A DNA stretch of 64,000 nucleotides from Sulfobacillus thermosulfidooxidans DSM 9293 (GTDB taxonomy: Bacteria > Bacillota > Sulfobacillia > Sulfobacillales > Sulfobacillaceae), in the NCBI RefSeq assembly GCF_900176145.1, contig NZ_FWWY01000001.1, forward strand, positions 253,517 to 317,516, given 5' to 3'. The notes under the pieces were generated by a model that was not told the origin of the DNA, did not search any database, and worked only from the letters and a program-made list of their open reading frames with translations. Both the position numbers and the translations under genes were made by a program. Each line of letters starts with the position of its first letter. The stretch's first letter is position 1. This document shows, piece by piece, positions 54,488-63,727 of the stretch.

Positions 54488-55693
54488 ATGTCCCTGGGTC
54501 AGCGAATTAGGCAAATGCGTCTTCAACAAGGCTTATCACAGGCCGAATTAGCCGGTCATCAATTGTCCCGTGCCTATATTAGCCGGATTGAATCGGGATC
54601 CTCCATCCCTTCCCGCGAAACGCTGGAATATCTGGCTAAGCGACTTAATCGGCCTGTCGATTTTTTTCTCAGCCATCATGATATCGAAAAGAAGGCCGAA
54701 GAACTCATTCGCGAATCGCAGACCACCTTACAACACAATCAGCCGGCTAAGGCCCTCGAATTGGCCCAAGACGCTGTAAAGACGAGCTTACTGACCCATT
54801 CTGAATCCTTGATTGCCGATGCCCGTTACCAACTCGGATGCTGTTACGCCTATCAGAATGATGTCGACAAAGCCTATGATGCTTTGCAAGACGCGTTATG
54901 GACCTATTTACGCTTAAACGACCGGAAAAAGGAAGTTCAAACTCTCTATTACCTAGGGAGTGTCTGTTTTAGTGGCGAAGAATTTAAACAAGCTGCCCGA
55001 TTTTTCCGTACCGCTCTAGCCAGAGCCCGAGAACACAAGCGCTTTCTGTCTTTATATTTACGAACATTGATCGCTCTCGGATCGACATTATTCCGGTTAG
55101 GACAATTAGACGAAGCCTTTAATCAATACCAAGAAGCCCAACAATTGGCCGAACAAATGGGGGATATCGCGCGCCAAATTGACGCCATGATGGGTATGAG
55201 CTGGATTCAATTCCGTCAGGGCTTTGCGGAACAAGCCACTATACTGGCAGAAAAGACGCTAGAACTCAGTGAACATTTTCGCCATTATCAGAGCGTCCCG
55301 CTTAAACAAAATTTAGGCATCATGATTTTTGACAAGGATCCGGAAAAAGCCCACCAACTGTGGATAGAGTGTCTGGAATATTACCGTGAGCATAATGACC
55401 GCATCGGTCAAGTAACCATTTTAGAAGAATTGGGCCGCTACCATATTTTCGACCGTGACTTAGCTAAGGCTGATTATTTGTTTCATCAAGCCCTGGCACT
55501 AGCTCACGCCATTCCCAGTATCTACCTCGCAGGACGATTATACCGTGATCTCGGTGATGTCGCCCTCTTACAAAACCTACCTAAGCAAGCGGATGAACTA
55601 TTTCGTTTAGCCTATGGCTGTTTTCGGACACTGCACGCCGAGGATGAATTGCGTGAAACCGAAAAACGTTTTGTCACCGATTACTCCCAATAG
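54488..55693 (+). CDS. XRE-family regulator with TPR repeats
   Basis: The 401-residue protein has an N-terminal helix-turn-helix (LGQRIRQMRLQQGLSQAELA and SRAYISRIESGSSIPSRETL, residues 2-45). About 320 residues of TPR repeats follow (DARYQLGCCYAYQNDVDKAY; QTLYYLGSVCFSGEEFKQAA and others). This is the architecture of peptide-sensing RRNPP-type and Rgg/PlcR-like regulators in Firmicutes, in which a small exported peptide binds the TPR groove. It is divergent from the 41-aa peptide gene at 54316, with ~170 bases between. That makes a regulator/peptide pairing worth testing, although the peptide does not have a typical signalling form. No strong ribosome binding site is seen. Confidence 0.85.
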   Translation: MSLGQRIRQMRLQQGLSQAELAGHQLSRAYISRIESGSSIPSRETLEYLAKRLNRPVDFFLSHHDIEKKAEELIRESQTTLQHNQPAKALELAQDAVKTSLLTHSESLIADARYQLGCCYAYQNDVDKAYDALQDALWTYLRLNDRKKEVQTLYYLGSVCFSGEEFKQAARFFRTALARAREHKRFLSLYLRTLIALGSTLFRLGQLDEAFNQYQEAQQLAEQMGDIARQIDAMMGMSWIQFRQGFAEQATILAEKTLELSEHFRHYQSVPLKQNLGIMIFDKDPEKAHQLWIECLEYYREHNDRIGQVTILEELGRYHIFDRDLAKADYLFHQALALAHAIPSIYLAGRLYRDLGDVALLQNLPKQADELFRLAYGCFRTLHAEDELRETEKRFVTDYSQ

Positions 55694-56595
55694 CGCTGTA
55701 AGCGGACAATACGTTCGTCTGTAGAGGGATGAGAGGCCAATGCCGACCACTTGCTCACACCCGTCCAAATAAATCCAAGCAACTGCGCGGCTTCTACAGT
55801 ACGCAAATCCCTAGGTAAAATTGGCCGTTTTTTATGGCGTGGACGAGCTAACTGCGTCATCACATAGTGACGGTTGATTGTCTCACAGTTTTGTAAGGCA
55901 TTAATCAAGCCCAAGGGACTGCCAAGGAGCACACTGGCCGTCTCATCCGCGGCCAATTCCCGGTATCGCGAAAATAACCGCGTAAGCAGTGTACTAAAAG
56001 CCCATGTTAAAGTAATCCCGGCCATCACTAATCCCACCGGATTATTGTTGGATTGGCGGAAGGACAATAAGTTCCCCAAAATCCACCAGCGCTGCATCAA
56101 CGCATTGAGAACCAAGTTTAAGCTCCCGGCAATAACAATCATGGTCATATCGTGATGCGCAATATGCGCCAATTCATGGGCAATCACCGCATCAAACTCA
56201 TCGGTCCGAAGACTATGCAATAAGGTATCGGTCACCACAATCGCATAGCCTTTCCCCGTCCATGAACGCACTGTAAAGGCATTGGCAAGGGGAGAGGATA
56301 TTTGAAATAAGACAGGGACCGGAATATCGGCCAAAAACGCGATCCGTTCTACCCTCTGTTGCCATTCGGGTCCTAGTGGTTCTGCAGAGCCCATAAACAG
56401 ACGCGGAGAGACAGCCCACCCACCGCCAAGCATGACGAGGGCTAAGATAAATCCCACACCCACTTCAAACCCCCACGGCCATTGCAACTCATGATGGATA
56501 AACCAGACAAAAAAGAGATCGAGGGCCATAATGCCGATAAGCACCAAAACCATTCGAGAAATGAGTACAAAATTAGGACGTTGCCAGGATTTCAT
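55681..56595 (-). CDS. htpX: HtpX-like M48 membrane metalloprotease
   Basis: About 304 residues from ATG 56595 (AGGAGGG five bases upstream); the open frame reaches 56679 but lacks a site. Two N-terminal hydrophobic helices, then the zinc site HELAH (140-144) in DEFDAVIAHELAHIAHHDM. Two more hydrophobic segments follow, then the third ligand region ELAADETASVLLG. FTVRSWTGKGYAIVVTDTLL is the usual block before the zinc site. HtpX cleaves damaged membrane proteins on the cytoplasmic side. It overlaps the convergent regulator gene by 13 bases at the 3' end. Confidence 0.9.
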   Translation of the reverse strand: MKSWQRPNFVLISRMVLVLIGIMALDLFFVWFIHHELQWPWGFEVGVGFILALVMLGGGWAVSPRLFMGSAEPLGPEWQQRVERIAFLADIPVPVLFQISSPLANAFTVRSWTGKGYAIVVTDTLLHSLRTDEFDAVIAHELAHIAHHDMTMIVIAGSLNLVLNALMQRWWILGNLLSFRQSNNNPVGLVMAGITLTWAFSTLLTRLFSRYRELAADETASVLLGSPLGLINALQNCETINRHYVMTQLARPRHKKRPILPRDLRTVEAAQLLGFIWTGVSKWSALASHPSTDERIVRLQRYWE

Positions 56596-57049
56596 GTCAT
56601 CCCTCCTACTTGTCCACAAGCACGTGTTCCAACGGGTTACGCTTATTTTAGCAGATTTTTCGGAAAACAGTTCTAGCATTCTCCCTAAAGACGAATCATC
56701 GTGATAAAAATCCTACAAGCGGCGGATATAAGGTGTGTTTGCTAAAGCCTAATCTGGACCGGATTTAACGCAGAACAGAAAATGTCATGCGTTTCAATTA
56801 CCTATGCGTCCTAAAGCCTGTAGGTGCTGTCCTCCTGCCAGGTATCAGCGAAAAATTTGTTGCGGAAAACCCAAATTCTTTGAAGAAATATCTTGAACTA
56901 AAAAATTTCCCTTCTCATAATATCTTTATTGCTAGTTCTTTTGATTCTTTTTTGTTCAAGTTTTTATAGCGATGTTATTAAAATATCTTTAACTACTTTT
57001 TGCAATAAGTTGTTTTTGACTAAGATATTGATGGTTTGAGGTGTAAACA
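56596..57049. other. AT-rich intergenic region
   Basis: It lies between the divergent htpX gene and the PEP-enzyme operon. The part 56860-57030 is strongly AT-rich and probably holds the operon promoter. A 60-codon frame (56787-56969) has no ribosome binding site, and I do not count it as a gene. Confidence 0.45.
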
Positions 57050-57931
57050 ATGTATATCCGCTTGTTAAATGGAAAACCTCATCCTTTTGAAGAAATTGGC
57101 TGCAAAGCTGCAGCACTCAACGACTTAATGGCTCATCACATTGTGATTCCCCAAGCGTTTGTCGTTACGACAACTCTGTATCACCAATTTCTTCAAGACA
57201 ATGATCTCCAAATTGATCATCCCAATATGCCTCAGATGATTACTCAAGGACAATTTTCTTCGTCAATGCAAGCGGCAATTCATCAGGGACTACAAGATTT
57301 GCCCCCACATGGACGCTTAGCGGTACGCTCTTCCTCACTATTCGAGGACACAAAAGAGGCCTCATTCGCCGGCCAATATGCCACCTTGTTAGGTGTCTCT
57401 CGAGCCGAGGTCTTTGATGCCATCAAACACTGTTGGAGTTCAATGACCCACGCCCACGTACAGAGCTATGCCACAAAGCAAGGCATTTCTTTAAAGACCA
57501 GTTCCATGGCCGTCATTGTTCAAGACCTCGTTCATGCCGATGTCTCTGGTGTTAGCTTCAGCCTTCATCCCGTGACCGGTGATAACCAGGTCGTGATCAA
57601 TGCGTCATATGGGTTAGGCGAAGTGATTGTGGACGGTACCGTCACTCCTGACGTCTTTGAAATTGACAAAACCACGGGACATGTCAATCAGATTATGGGG
57701 TTCAAAGAATATTGGATGCGCCTAAAAGACGATGGGGGAACCGACATCCTAGACACTCCCATCGACTGTCAAACCCGTTTTTCTTTAACGCCCTATGAGG
57801 TCGAAGAAATTTACCAGCTGACCTGCAAATTGGAGCAGATTGCCGGCTATCCCATCGATGTCGAATGGGCTCTGGCCGATCATACGCTATATTGCCTGCA
57901 AATGCGCCCAGTGAGTGTCACCCAATTCTAA
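57050..57931 (+). CDS. PEP synthase/rifampin phosphotransferase-type ATP-binding subunit
   Basis: The 293-residue protein matches the N-terminal PEP/pyruvate-binding (PPDK_N) domain alone. It has GCKAAALNDLMAHHIVIPQA, the RLAVRSSSLFEDTKEASFAG block with catalytic Arg/Ser, and SMAVIVQDLVHADVSGVSFS. It ends in the DVEWALADHTLYCLQMRPVS signature (E..qRP). This domain uses ATP to phosphorylate a His on a partner domain. In PEP synthase and rifampin phosphotransferase the partner is fused; here the protein stops after this domain, and the next gene supplies the rest. GAGGTG precedes the ATG. Confidence 0.85.
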   Translation: MYIRLLNGKPHPFEEIGCKAAALNDLMAHHIVIPQAFVVTTTLYHQFLQDNDLQIDHPNMPQMITQGQFSSSMQAAIHQGLQDLPPHGRLAVRSSSLFEDTKEASFAGQYATLLGVSRAEVFDAIKHCWSSMTHAHVQSYATKQGISLKTSSMAVIVQDLVHADVSGVSFSLHPVTGDNQVVINASYGLGEVIVDGTVTPDVFEIDKTTGHVNQIMGFKEYWMRLKDDGGTDILDTPIDCQTRFSLTPYEVEEIYQLTCKLEQIAGYPIDVEWALADHTLYCLQMRPVSVTQF

Positions 57932-57978
57932 CCGTCTCACAAACTCATGAGCTGAGAGGTTATCTTAGGAGGACAAAT

Positions 57979-59598
57979 ATGAGTATTCAAAGCGATATTC
58001 ACTTATCATCTCAAGACTTAGCCGAACATTTTTGGGTCCAAGACGGCCTACACTTTAGCCGGCCGCTAACCCCTTTATTTGCCTCGTATATGATTCCTGC
58101 TCTCACTCAAGGCACCCAGGGCGCCATGGCTGCCCTCAAAGGCCCCGTTCGCCAATTTGTCGGCAAAGTTCATGATGGCTATTATTATCAGGCCGTCATC
58201 CCTTTGGCAGGTGACCCAGAAGAGGTGCTTCATCATCATCATCAGGCATTACAACCTTATATGGGCCAACAACGCAAACATTTGAACCACATCGTCGACT
58301 CCGTTTTAATGCCCCTCCACCAGGAGATTATGGAGTGGGCACAGCGCCCCCTGGATGACCGTTCGGCCGTCCACGCTTTAACCCGCTTACAAGAGATTTA
58401 CCACACGTTTTGGGAATGGCATTTTCGGATTGTGGTGCCACGCATGGCCGCGGGGTTTCGTTTTGAAGAAATTTACCACCAAGCATTTCCTTCTCGCAAC
58501 GCCACCGATGCCTATGAATTGTTATTAGGCGTTATGAACAAATCACTGGAAACTGACCGCGCCTTATGGCTCTTGGCGCAAGAAGCCAAAACCGAGGCCA
58601 GTGTGCTGCGAGCTCTTAAGGCTCCTGACATCGAAACAGCATTACAAGACGATCCCGACACCGAATCATTTCGGCAAAGCCTCGCCAACTTTCTTGAGGT
58701 CTATGGCTGGCGTTCTGTCAATTCCCATGAGTTCGTCGATGAGACCTGGACCGAACGTCCCCATTACTGTTTAACCATTATTAAGGGCTATGTCGAACAG
58801 GATTTTGATTTTGATCAGCACTGGACACATGTCGTTCAACAACGCGACCGGCTCCTCAACGATACTCTCGCGCAGATTGCTGATGCATCTACGCGATCTC
58901 AGTTTCTCGCGGCTTATCACGATGCGCTTGATGCTTGGCCCATTGATGAGGACCACCATTTTTACATTGATGCCATGTTACCGGCTCGGGCTCGCCAACT
59001 ATGTCTTAATGTGGCCAAACATCTTCAAGCAAAAGGAGTGCTATCTCGTCCCGATGATATCTTTTTTCTCTACGTGGATGAAGTCATCTCCCAACTAATG
59101 GACTCAGATGCCCAAAATCCCTCGGCTGTGATAGCTGAGCGCCGAGACCTTTACCAACAGCAACTGAAAACGACGCCCGCGCCCCACTTAGGAATTGTGC
59201 CGACAACACCAAGAGACCCGGATTTATTATCTGTACGGGTCTTTGGCGAAGGCTCCCCGGGTCTGGAAGGCCTAATACGAGAAGTTCGCGGGTTTGCCGC
59301 ATCACGTGGCCGCTACAAGGGACCAGTTCGCATCATCCATGGCCCCCATGAGTTCTTCAAGGTACAGCCAGGCGATGTTTTGGTATGCCGCAGTACCGCA
59401 CCGTCGTGGACAGGACTTTTTGGCATTGCAGGGGCCGTGATTACCGAAACCGGAGGCATCCTATCACACGCGGCCACTGTCGCTCGGGAATACCAAATTC
59501 CTTGTATTGTGGGAACACGTAATGCCACCCACGTGTTTCACGATGGCGATATGGTGCTGGTGGATGGGACGCTGGGTACCGCCATAATCGATGGCTGA
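57979..59598 (+). CDS. substrate-binding plus phosphohistidine subunit of a split PEP-utilising enzyme
   Basis: 539 residues from ATG 57979 (AGGAGG six bases upstream); the frame is open into the previous gene. The last ~85 residues form the PEP-utiliser mobile domain. GDVLVCRSTAPSWTGLFGIA is followed by TETGGILSHAATVAREYQIP with the phosphorylated His (about 497). The first ~430 residues are helical and resemble the rifampin-binding region of rifampin phosphotransferases. Together with the ATP-binding subunit 47 bases upstream it would move a phosphate from ATP to a small molecule. Antibiotic inactivation is suggested by the coupled efflux gene; a phenylphosphate-synthase-like role is the alternative. 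Confidence 0.8.
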   Translation: MSIQSDIHLSSQDLAEHFWVQDGLHFSRPLTPLFASYMIPALTQGTQGAMAALKGPVRQFVGKVHDGYYYQAVIPLAGDPEEVLHHHHQALQPYMGQQRKHLNHIVDSVLMPLHQEIMEWAQRPLDDRSAVHALTRLQEIYHTFWEWHFRIVVPRMAAGFRFEEIYHQAFPSRNATDAYELLLGVMNKSLETDRALWLLAQEAKTEASVLRALKAPDIETALQDDPDTESFRQSLANFLEVYGWRSVNSHEFVDETWTERPHYCLTIIKGYVEQDFDFDQHWTHVVQQRDRLLNDTLAQIADASTRSQFLAAYHDALDAWPIDEDHHFYIDAMLPARARQLCLNVAKHLQAKGVLSRPDDIFFLYVDEVISQLMDSDAQNPSAVIAERRDLYQQQLKTTPAPHLGIVPTTPRDPDLLSVRVFGEGSPGLEGLIREVRGFAASRGRYKGPVRIIHGPHEFFKVQPGDVLVCRSTAPSWTGLFGIAGAVITETGGILSHAATVAREYQIPCIVGTRNATHVFHDGDMVLVDGTLGTAIIDG

Positions 59599-60937
59599 AG
59601 TTCGTCATCCATACCGCGTTCTCACCGCGCTGATCATGGCCAGCATCCTCATCCCCTTGAATTCCACCATGATTGCCACCGAATTGGATCCGATTGCCCA
59701 AAGTCTTTCCACATCTTTGTCATCGGTGGTATGGATCGTCACAACCTATCTCATCATCATGGCCGCGGTGCAGCCTATTTCTGGCAAGCTCGGAGACCTA
59801 TATGGTTCCAAGCGTCTCTTGAATCTCGGACTATGGCTGTTTCTACTATTTTCTGTCATAGGAGCCCTGATCCCCGATTTCCCAGCATTAATTGCCGCAC
59901 GGCTGGGTCAGGCGTTGGGCGGAGCATTGGTCATACCGAATGCTATAGCCATGGCCCGCCATAGTTTTCACGAAGACTCCCTACGCCACAATCTAGGACT
60001 GATTGGCATGGCTCAAGGTTTAGGAGCCGCGACGGGTCCTTTTTTGGGCAGCCTCCTCATCCAACTGGGCGGATGGCCAGCAATGTTTTGGGTAAACGTG
60101 CCGATGATTGGCAGTGCCCTCGTAGCGAGCGCGCTGGTGCTGCCGAAAGATCTCCTCAGGAAAAAAGCGCCTCCTATCGACGTGTTTGGCGCCCTGAGCC
60201 TGGCTGGATTTTTGGCCTTATTCGCGCTATCGATGCCTGAAACCTCTTTGGCCATGGGGAGGCTTCGCCTTTTGTGGGCCGTTATAGCCCTCATTCTGTT
60301 GATGAGTTTTATTCGGGTAGAACACCATGTGCTGGCACCCATCGTCTATTTGCCCTTCTTTCGTCAGCCTGCATTTCGTTATGCCAATCTGGCCAACCTC
60401 GTTAATAATTTCTTCATGTATAGCACGCTGCTCTATGTTCCCATAGTTCTCAGGAACCTCAACTTTGCCATGCCAGCCATTGGTGGATTACTCTTTTTCT
60501 TTTCCTTGGTCATGTCGTGGACGTCGTGGCTCGGAAGCCGCTTGAGTGTGATTCGGGATAGGCGCTTTCTCATCATGACCAGTTTTCTCTTAGACTTCAT
60601 TGTTACCGGATGGTATGAGCTTTTGCCATCTCATCATCACTGGGCATTTCTGATTATCGGCTTATTGATCGCGGGGATGGGCGCTGGAATTGGCAATGTC
60701 GCCATGCAAACTATTGTCCTAGAATCGGTAGACCTAAAGGCTGCCGGCTCTGCTTCCGGTATCTACGCCACATTCCGCTATATTGGCAGCATTTTGGCCG
60801 CTTCCCTATTAGAGATCATGGTTCAAAAACCGGCTGTCCATCTCATAGTACTCCTGGCGACCCTCGGTTTTGGCCTCATGATATCATGGGCCCTTTTAAA
60901 ATCCCGCGTCGACCCGTCTTCATCTTTATCCCCCTGA
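59591..60937 (+). CDS. DHA2-type MFS multidrug exporter
   Basis: The 448-residue membrane protein has the DHA2 motifs. The first helix ends LIPLNSTMIATELDPIAQSL, followed by WIVTTYLIIMAAVQPISGKL with motif A (GKLGDLYGSKR). Motif C is in IGMAQGLGAATGPFLGSLLI. About 13-14 helices are predicted. It expels hydrophobic compounds using the proton gradient. Its ATG overlaps the end of the phosphohistidine-subunit gene by eight bases with no ribosome binding site of its own, so it is made by coupled translation. Its pairing with the modifying enzyme suggests a shared substrate class. Confidence 0.9.
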   Translation: MAEVRHPYRVLTALIMASILIPLNSTMIATELDPIAQSLSTSLSSVVWIVTTYLIIMAAVQPISGKLGDLYGSKRLLNLGLWLFLLFSVIGALIPDFPALIAARLGQALGGALVIPNAIAMARHSFHEDSLRHNLGLIGMAQGLGAATGPFLGSLLIQLGGWPAMFWVNVPMIGSALVASALVLPKDLLRKKAPPIDVFGALSLAGFLALFALSMPETSLAMGRLRLLWAVIALILLMSFIRVEHHVLAPIVYLPFFRQPAFRYANLANLVNNFFMYSTLLYVPIVLRNLNFAMPAIGGLLFFFSLVMSWTSWLGSRLSVIRDRRFLIMTSFLLDFIVTGWYELLPSHHHWAFLIIGLLIAGMGAGIGNVAMQTIVLESVDLKAAGSASGIYATFRYIGSILAASLLEIMVQKPAVHLIVLLATLGFGLMISWALLKSRVDPSSSLSP

Positions 60938-61209
60938 CAGATATGTTCAGTTCCTCGATGGGAAAACATAAAAAGAGCCAAGACGCGGGACATGGCCTAC
61001 CACTTAAGCCTCTTTATATGACCAATGCGATGAATGAAGAATTACCCAACCATTTTGGTAAAAATAGTTGGGTATCATTTCAAAACCCATAGGGGCAAAC
61101 ATCATTTCCTCTCCCATAGCGTCAAAGTGGGAAACCAACTAGGGGAACTATGCCTCAAGGAACCTGGCCTTATCATCCCTCTCATTTGCCCTGGTAGCGC
61201 ATATCAAGG

Positions 61210-63420
61210 TTAGAGGTAGGTTTCAAAAAACTCGCTACGCTTTCTTGCTATGGTATAAAGCACATCAAAGCCTCGCGGCATATGCCGCGTTTTCGGTAAT
61301 GCCAGTAGCGAAAAATCTTTGTGGTTAGCTACCAAGGCATCAATTAATAGCGCTGTATGCCGGAAATGAACATTTTCGTCGATCATCCCGTGAATAACCA
61401 GTAATTTTCCCTCAAGTTCCGGGACAAAATTGAGCACGGAAGCTTGCTCATAGCCAGCATGATTTGTTTCGTCGGTGCCCATATATCGTTCTGTATAAGC
61501 TGTGTCATAAAGCCGAAAATCCGTCACAGGTGCTCCTGCTACCCCCACCTTAAACACATCAGGAGCTTTCATGAGCGCCGTTAACGTCATATATCCCCCG
61601 TAACTCCACCCATAAATCCCAACCCGGGTCGGGTCCGTGGGATAGTGCTGATGGATCCAGTTCAATGCCGCAATTTGATCATCGAGTTCAATGGTCCCAA
61701 AGCGGTGAAACAACGCCTGTTCAAATGCCTTACCACGGTTGGCGCTTCCCCGGTTATCCACTTTGATGACAAAATATCCCTGCTGGGCAAAATATTGAGC
61801 TTGCAGATCCACGGTTAATGCCCAGGTATTGGTGACCAGTTGCGCATGAGGTCCTCCGTACACGGAAACGATTACGGGCGCTTTAGTATGAGGTTCAATA
61901 TGATCAGGTCGGTAAACCGCACCATACAACGTGGTCCCGTCCTCCAGGTCAATCGCCACCAGTTCTGGTGGTTTGACATGAAGCGTGTTGGCCTCTACAG
62001 GGGCATGTCCGATAAGAACCGGTTTTGTAGAATTCGAGTCACCGAGGCGTTTTAACACCGTCTTGGTACTCATCGATAAGGAAGAGACCTGATCAATCAT
62101 CCACCGAAAATCAGACGACACCACGGCCTTATGAATACCCGGCTCCTCACTCAAACGGGTCATTTCACCCGATAAGAGGTCCACTTGGTAAATATGTCGT
62201 TCAAGGGGTGATTCTTTAGTCGCTTGAATAATCACAGAGTGTTCATCGGGGCTCACCCCAACAATTTCCGTTACCATCCAGGGACCCTGGGTAATCCACC
62301 GCACCTGAGAATCCCGACTTCGAATCACAAGATGGCGAAAGCCATCGGGATTATTTTCACTAGTTGTTAAAATGTCGCCTGAATGAAGGACAATCAGGTC
62401 ATGAGTGATATTAATCCAATCGGGTGCCGTTTCCGTCCACAACACAGACCGTGATTGCTCTACTGGGTTATAGCCCAAAACGATCAAGCTTTTTTGATCA
62501 CGCGTCAAAATTTGCACAATCATTTCCTGCTCAGTGTGCCAATGCACATCAATTAAGTAGCACTCGCCAAATTCTTCCCACGTAATCCACTGAACCTCTC
62601 CCCCTACCAGGGGCATCACCCCTAGACGAGTCACGGCGTTAGCTTGTCCCACAAAGGGATAGGCATGCTGTTCCAAGAACACCGGATCATCCGCCATGTG
62701 TAAAATCGTATACTCAGGAATGCTAGCCGTATTGACTGCTTCAAAGGCAATCCATGTCTCTTCCGGACTGACAAAAAAGCCGTGGGCCCGATCAAACTCT
62801 TCTTGAGCCACATACTCGGCGATACCATAATGGGTCTTGGGATCTTCTGACAACATAAGGGAACGTTCTTGACGCGTTTTGAGATCAAAAACCCACAAAG
62901 AACGTTCGCGCACATACACAATGCTTTGCGCCTTGGGAGTTAGATACGGATCGTCGACACCCTGTAATGGCTCGATTACATCCCTTTCCATGGTTTTAAC
63001 ATTAAGAACCTCGAGCGAGGACGAGTGCGGGATGAGCACATAGTCCGCCGCTTGATGCGCGAACTGATAGGTGGTAATGCCTTCCCATGGTATGCGTTGG
63101 CGTTCCCGCCGTAATTCTTCCTCCAAGGTGCGGGACTCCAAGGGTGTCTCTCCCGCTAGCTGGCGGGGCTCTTGACTGGCTAAATCCAAAGCCCATAGGG
63201 ACAGTTGAGCTGATCTGGAAGGGCTGTATAAATATGTTAGTAAGGTATTATCTGGGCTAAAACGTAATTGAATGGGGAACTGCATGCCGGGTGCGGGTAT
63301 TTGGGCAATGCGTTCCCATGTAATATGTTCCAAGGATTGCACGTCAGTGAGGCTCCCTTCTCGTGATGTTCGATAAAGCCTTCTCATGGGATACGAAAAG
63401 ACGAAGTCTAATCCCGTCAA
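61210..63420 (-). CDS. S9-family (DPP IV-like) serine peptidase
   Basis: The 736-residue protein has an N-terminal beta-propeller region (residues ~30-480, repeated short blades) and a C-terminal alpha/beta hydrolase. The catalytic Ser606 is in GIYGWSYGGYMTL, Asp681 in HGMIDENVHF and His713 in PKTRHMPRG. The block PVIVSVYGGPHAQLVTNTWA precedes it. It cleaves peptides, probably dipeptides after Pro or Ala; there is no signal peptide, so it acts in the cytoplasm. The TTG at 63420 is the longest start; an ATG at 63387 is the alternative. Monocistronic. Confidence 0.9.
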   Translation of the reverse strand: MTGLDFVFSYPMRRLYRTSREGSLTDVQSLEHITWERIAQIPAPGMQFPIQLRFSPDNTLLTYLYSPSRSAQLSLWALDLASQEPRQLAGETPLESRTLEEELRRERQRIPWEGITTYQFAHQAADYVLIPHSSSLEVLNVKTMERDVIEPLQGVDDPYLTPKAQSIVYVRERSLWVFDLKTRQERSLMLSEDPKTHYGIAEYVAQEEFDRAHGFFVSPEETWIAFEAVNTASIPEYTILHMADDPVFLEQHAYPFVGQANAVTRLGVMPLVGGEVQWITWEEFGECYLIDVHWHTEQEMIVQILTRDQKSLIVLGYNPVEQSRSVLWTETAPDWINITHDLIVLHSGDILTTSENNPDGFRHLVIRSRDSQVRWITQGPWMVTEIVGVSPDEHSVIIQATKESPLERHIYQVDLLSGEMTRLSEEPGIHKAVVSSDFRWMIDQVSSLSMSTKTVLKRLGDSNSTKPVLIGHAPVEANTLHVKPPELVAIDLEDGTTLYGAVYRPDHIEPHTKAPVIVSVYGGPHAQLVTNTWALTVDLQAQYFAQQGYFVIKVDNRGSANRGKAFEQALFHRFGTIELDDQIAALNWIHQHYPTDPTRVGIYGWSYGGYMTLTALMKAPDVFKVGVAGAPVTDFRLYDTAYTERYMGTDETNHAGYEQASVLNFVPELEGKLLVIHGMIDENVHFRHTALLIDALVANHKDFSLLALPKTRHMPRGFDVLYTIARKRSEFFETYL

Positions 63421-63515
63421 TCATCATCTCTTCGTCATTATAGAGTGAGCGGTGAAAAATCGAAAGAACAGCACGGCGCGAACTTTCTTGCCAGAACCCG
63501 TCTCAATGTTTTATC

Positions 63516-63695
63516 GTGCTTTTATGGAAGAGGGCGAATCAAGGCGCTAACTACCCCAAATATTTTTCGTGGAAGAGCCTTTACGGCCCGAACGCGCACA
63601 TTGCCAAGGAGCATGGTGCGAAGATGATCGATTTCATTGCGGGTCGTGGCGGCTTCCAAAAGGGATCAAAACCCGGTCACACCAAAAATTTTTGA
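63516..63695 (+). other. possible small protein, start unclear
   Basis: A plus-strand frame ending TGA at 63693 reads NYPKYFSWKSLYGPNAHIAK, then a Gly/Lys-rich GRGGFQKGSKPGHTKNF, which looks like a real, conserved-style small protein tail. No proper start codon with a ribosome binding site is visible in this frame; a GTG at 63516 is the first. A frameshift from the overlapping frame that begins at GTG 63445 (MSGEKSKEQHGANFLARTRL) is possible. Uncertain. Confidence 0.3.
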
Positions 63696-63727
63696 ATGAA
63701 GACACACAGATAAGGAGTTTTGCCTCC

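Noticed and set aside
56787-56969. 60-codon frame in the AT-rich region
   Set aside because: No ribosome binding site and no partner; it is better explained as promoter-region sequence.
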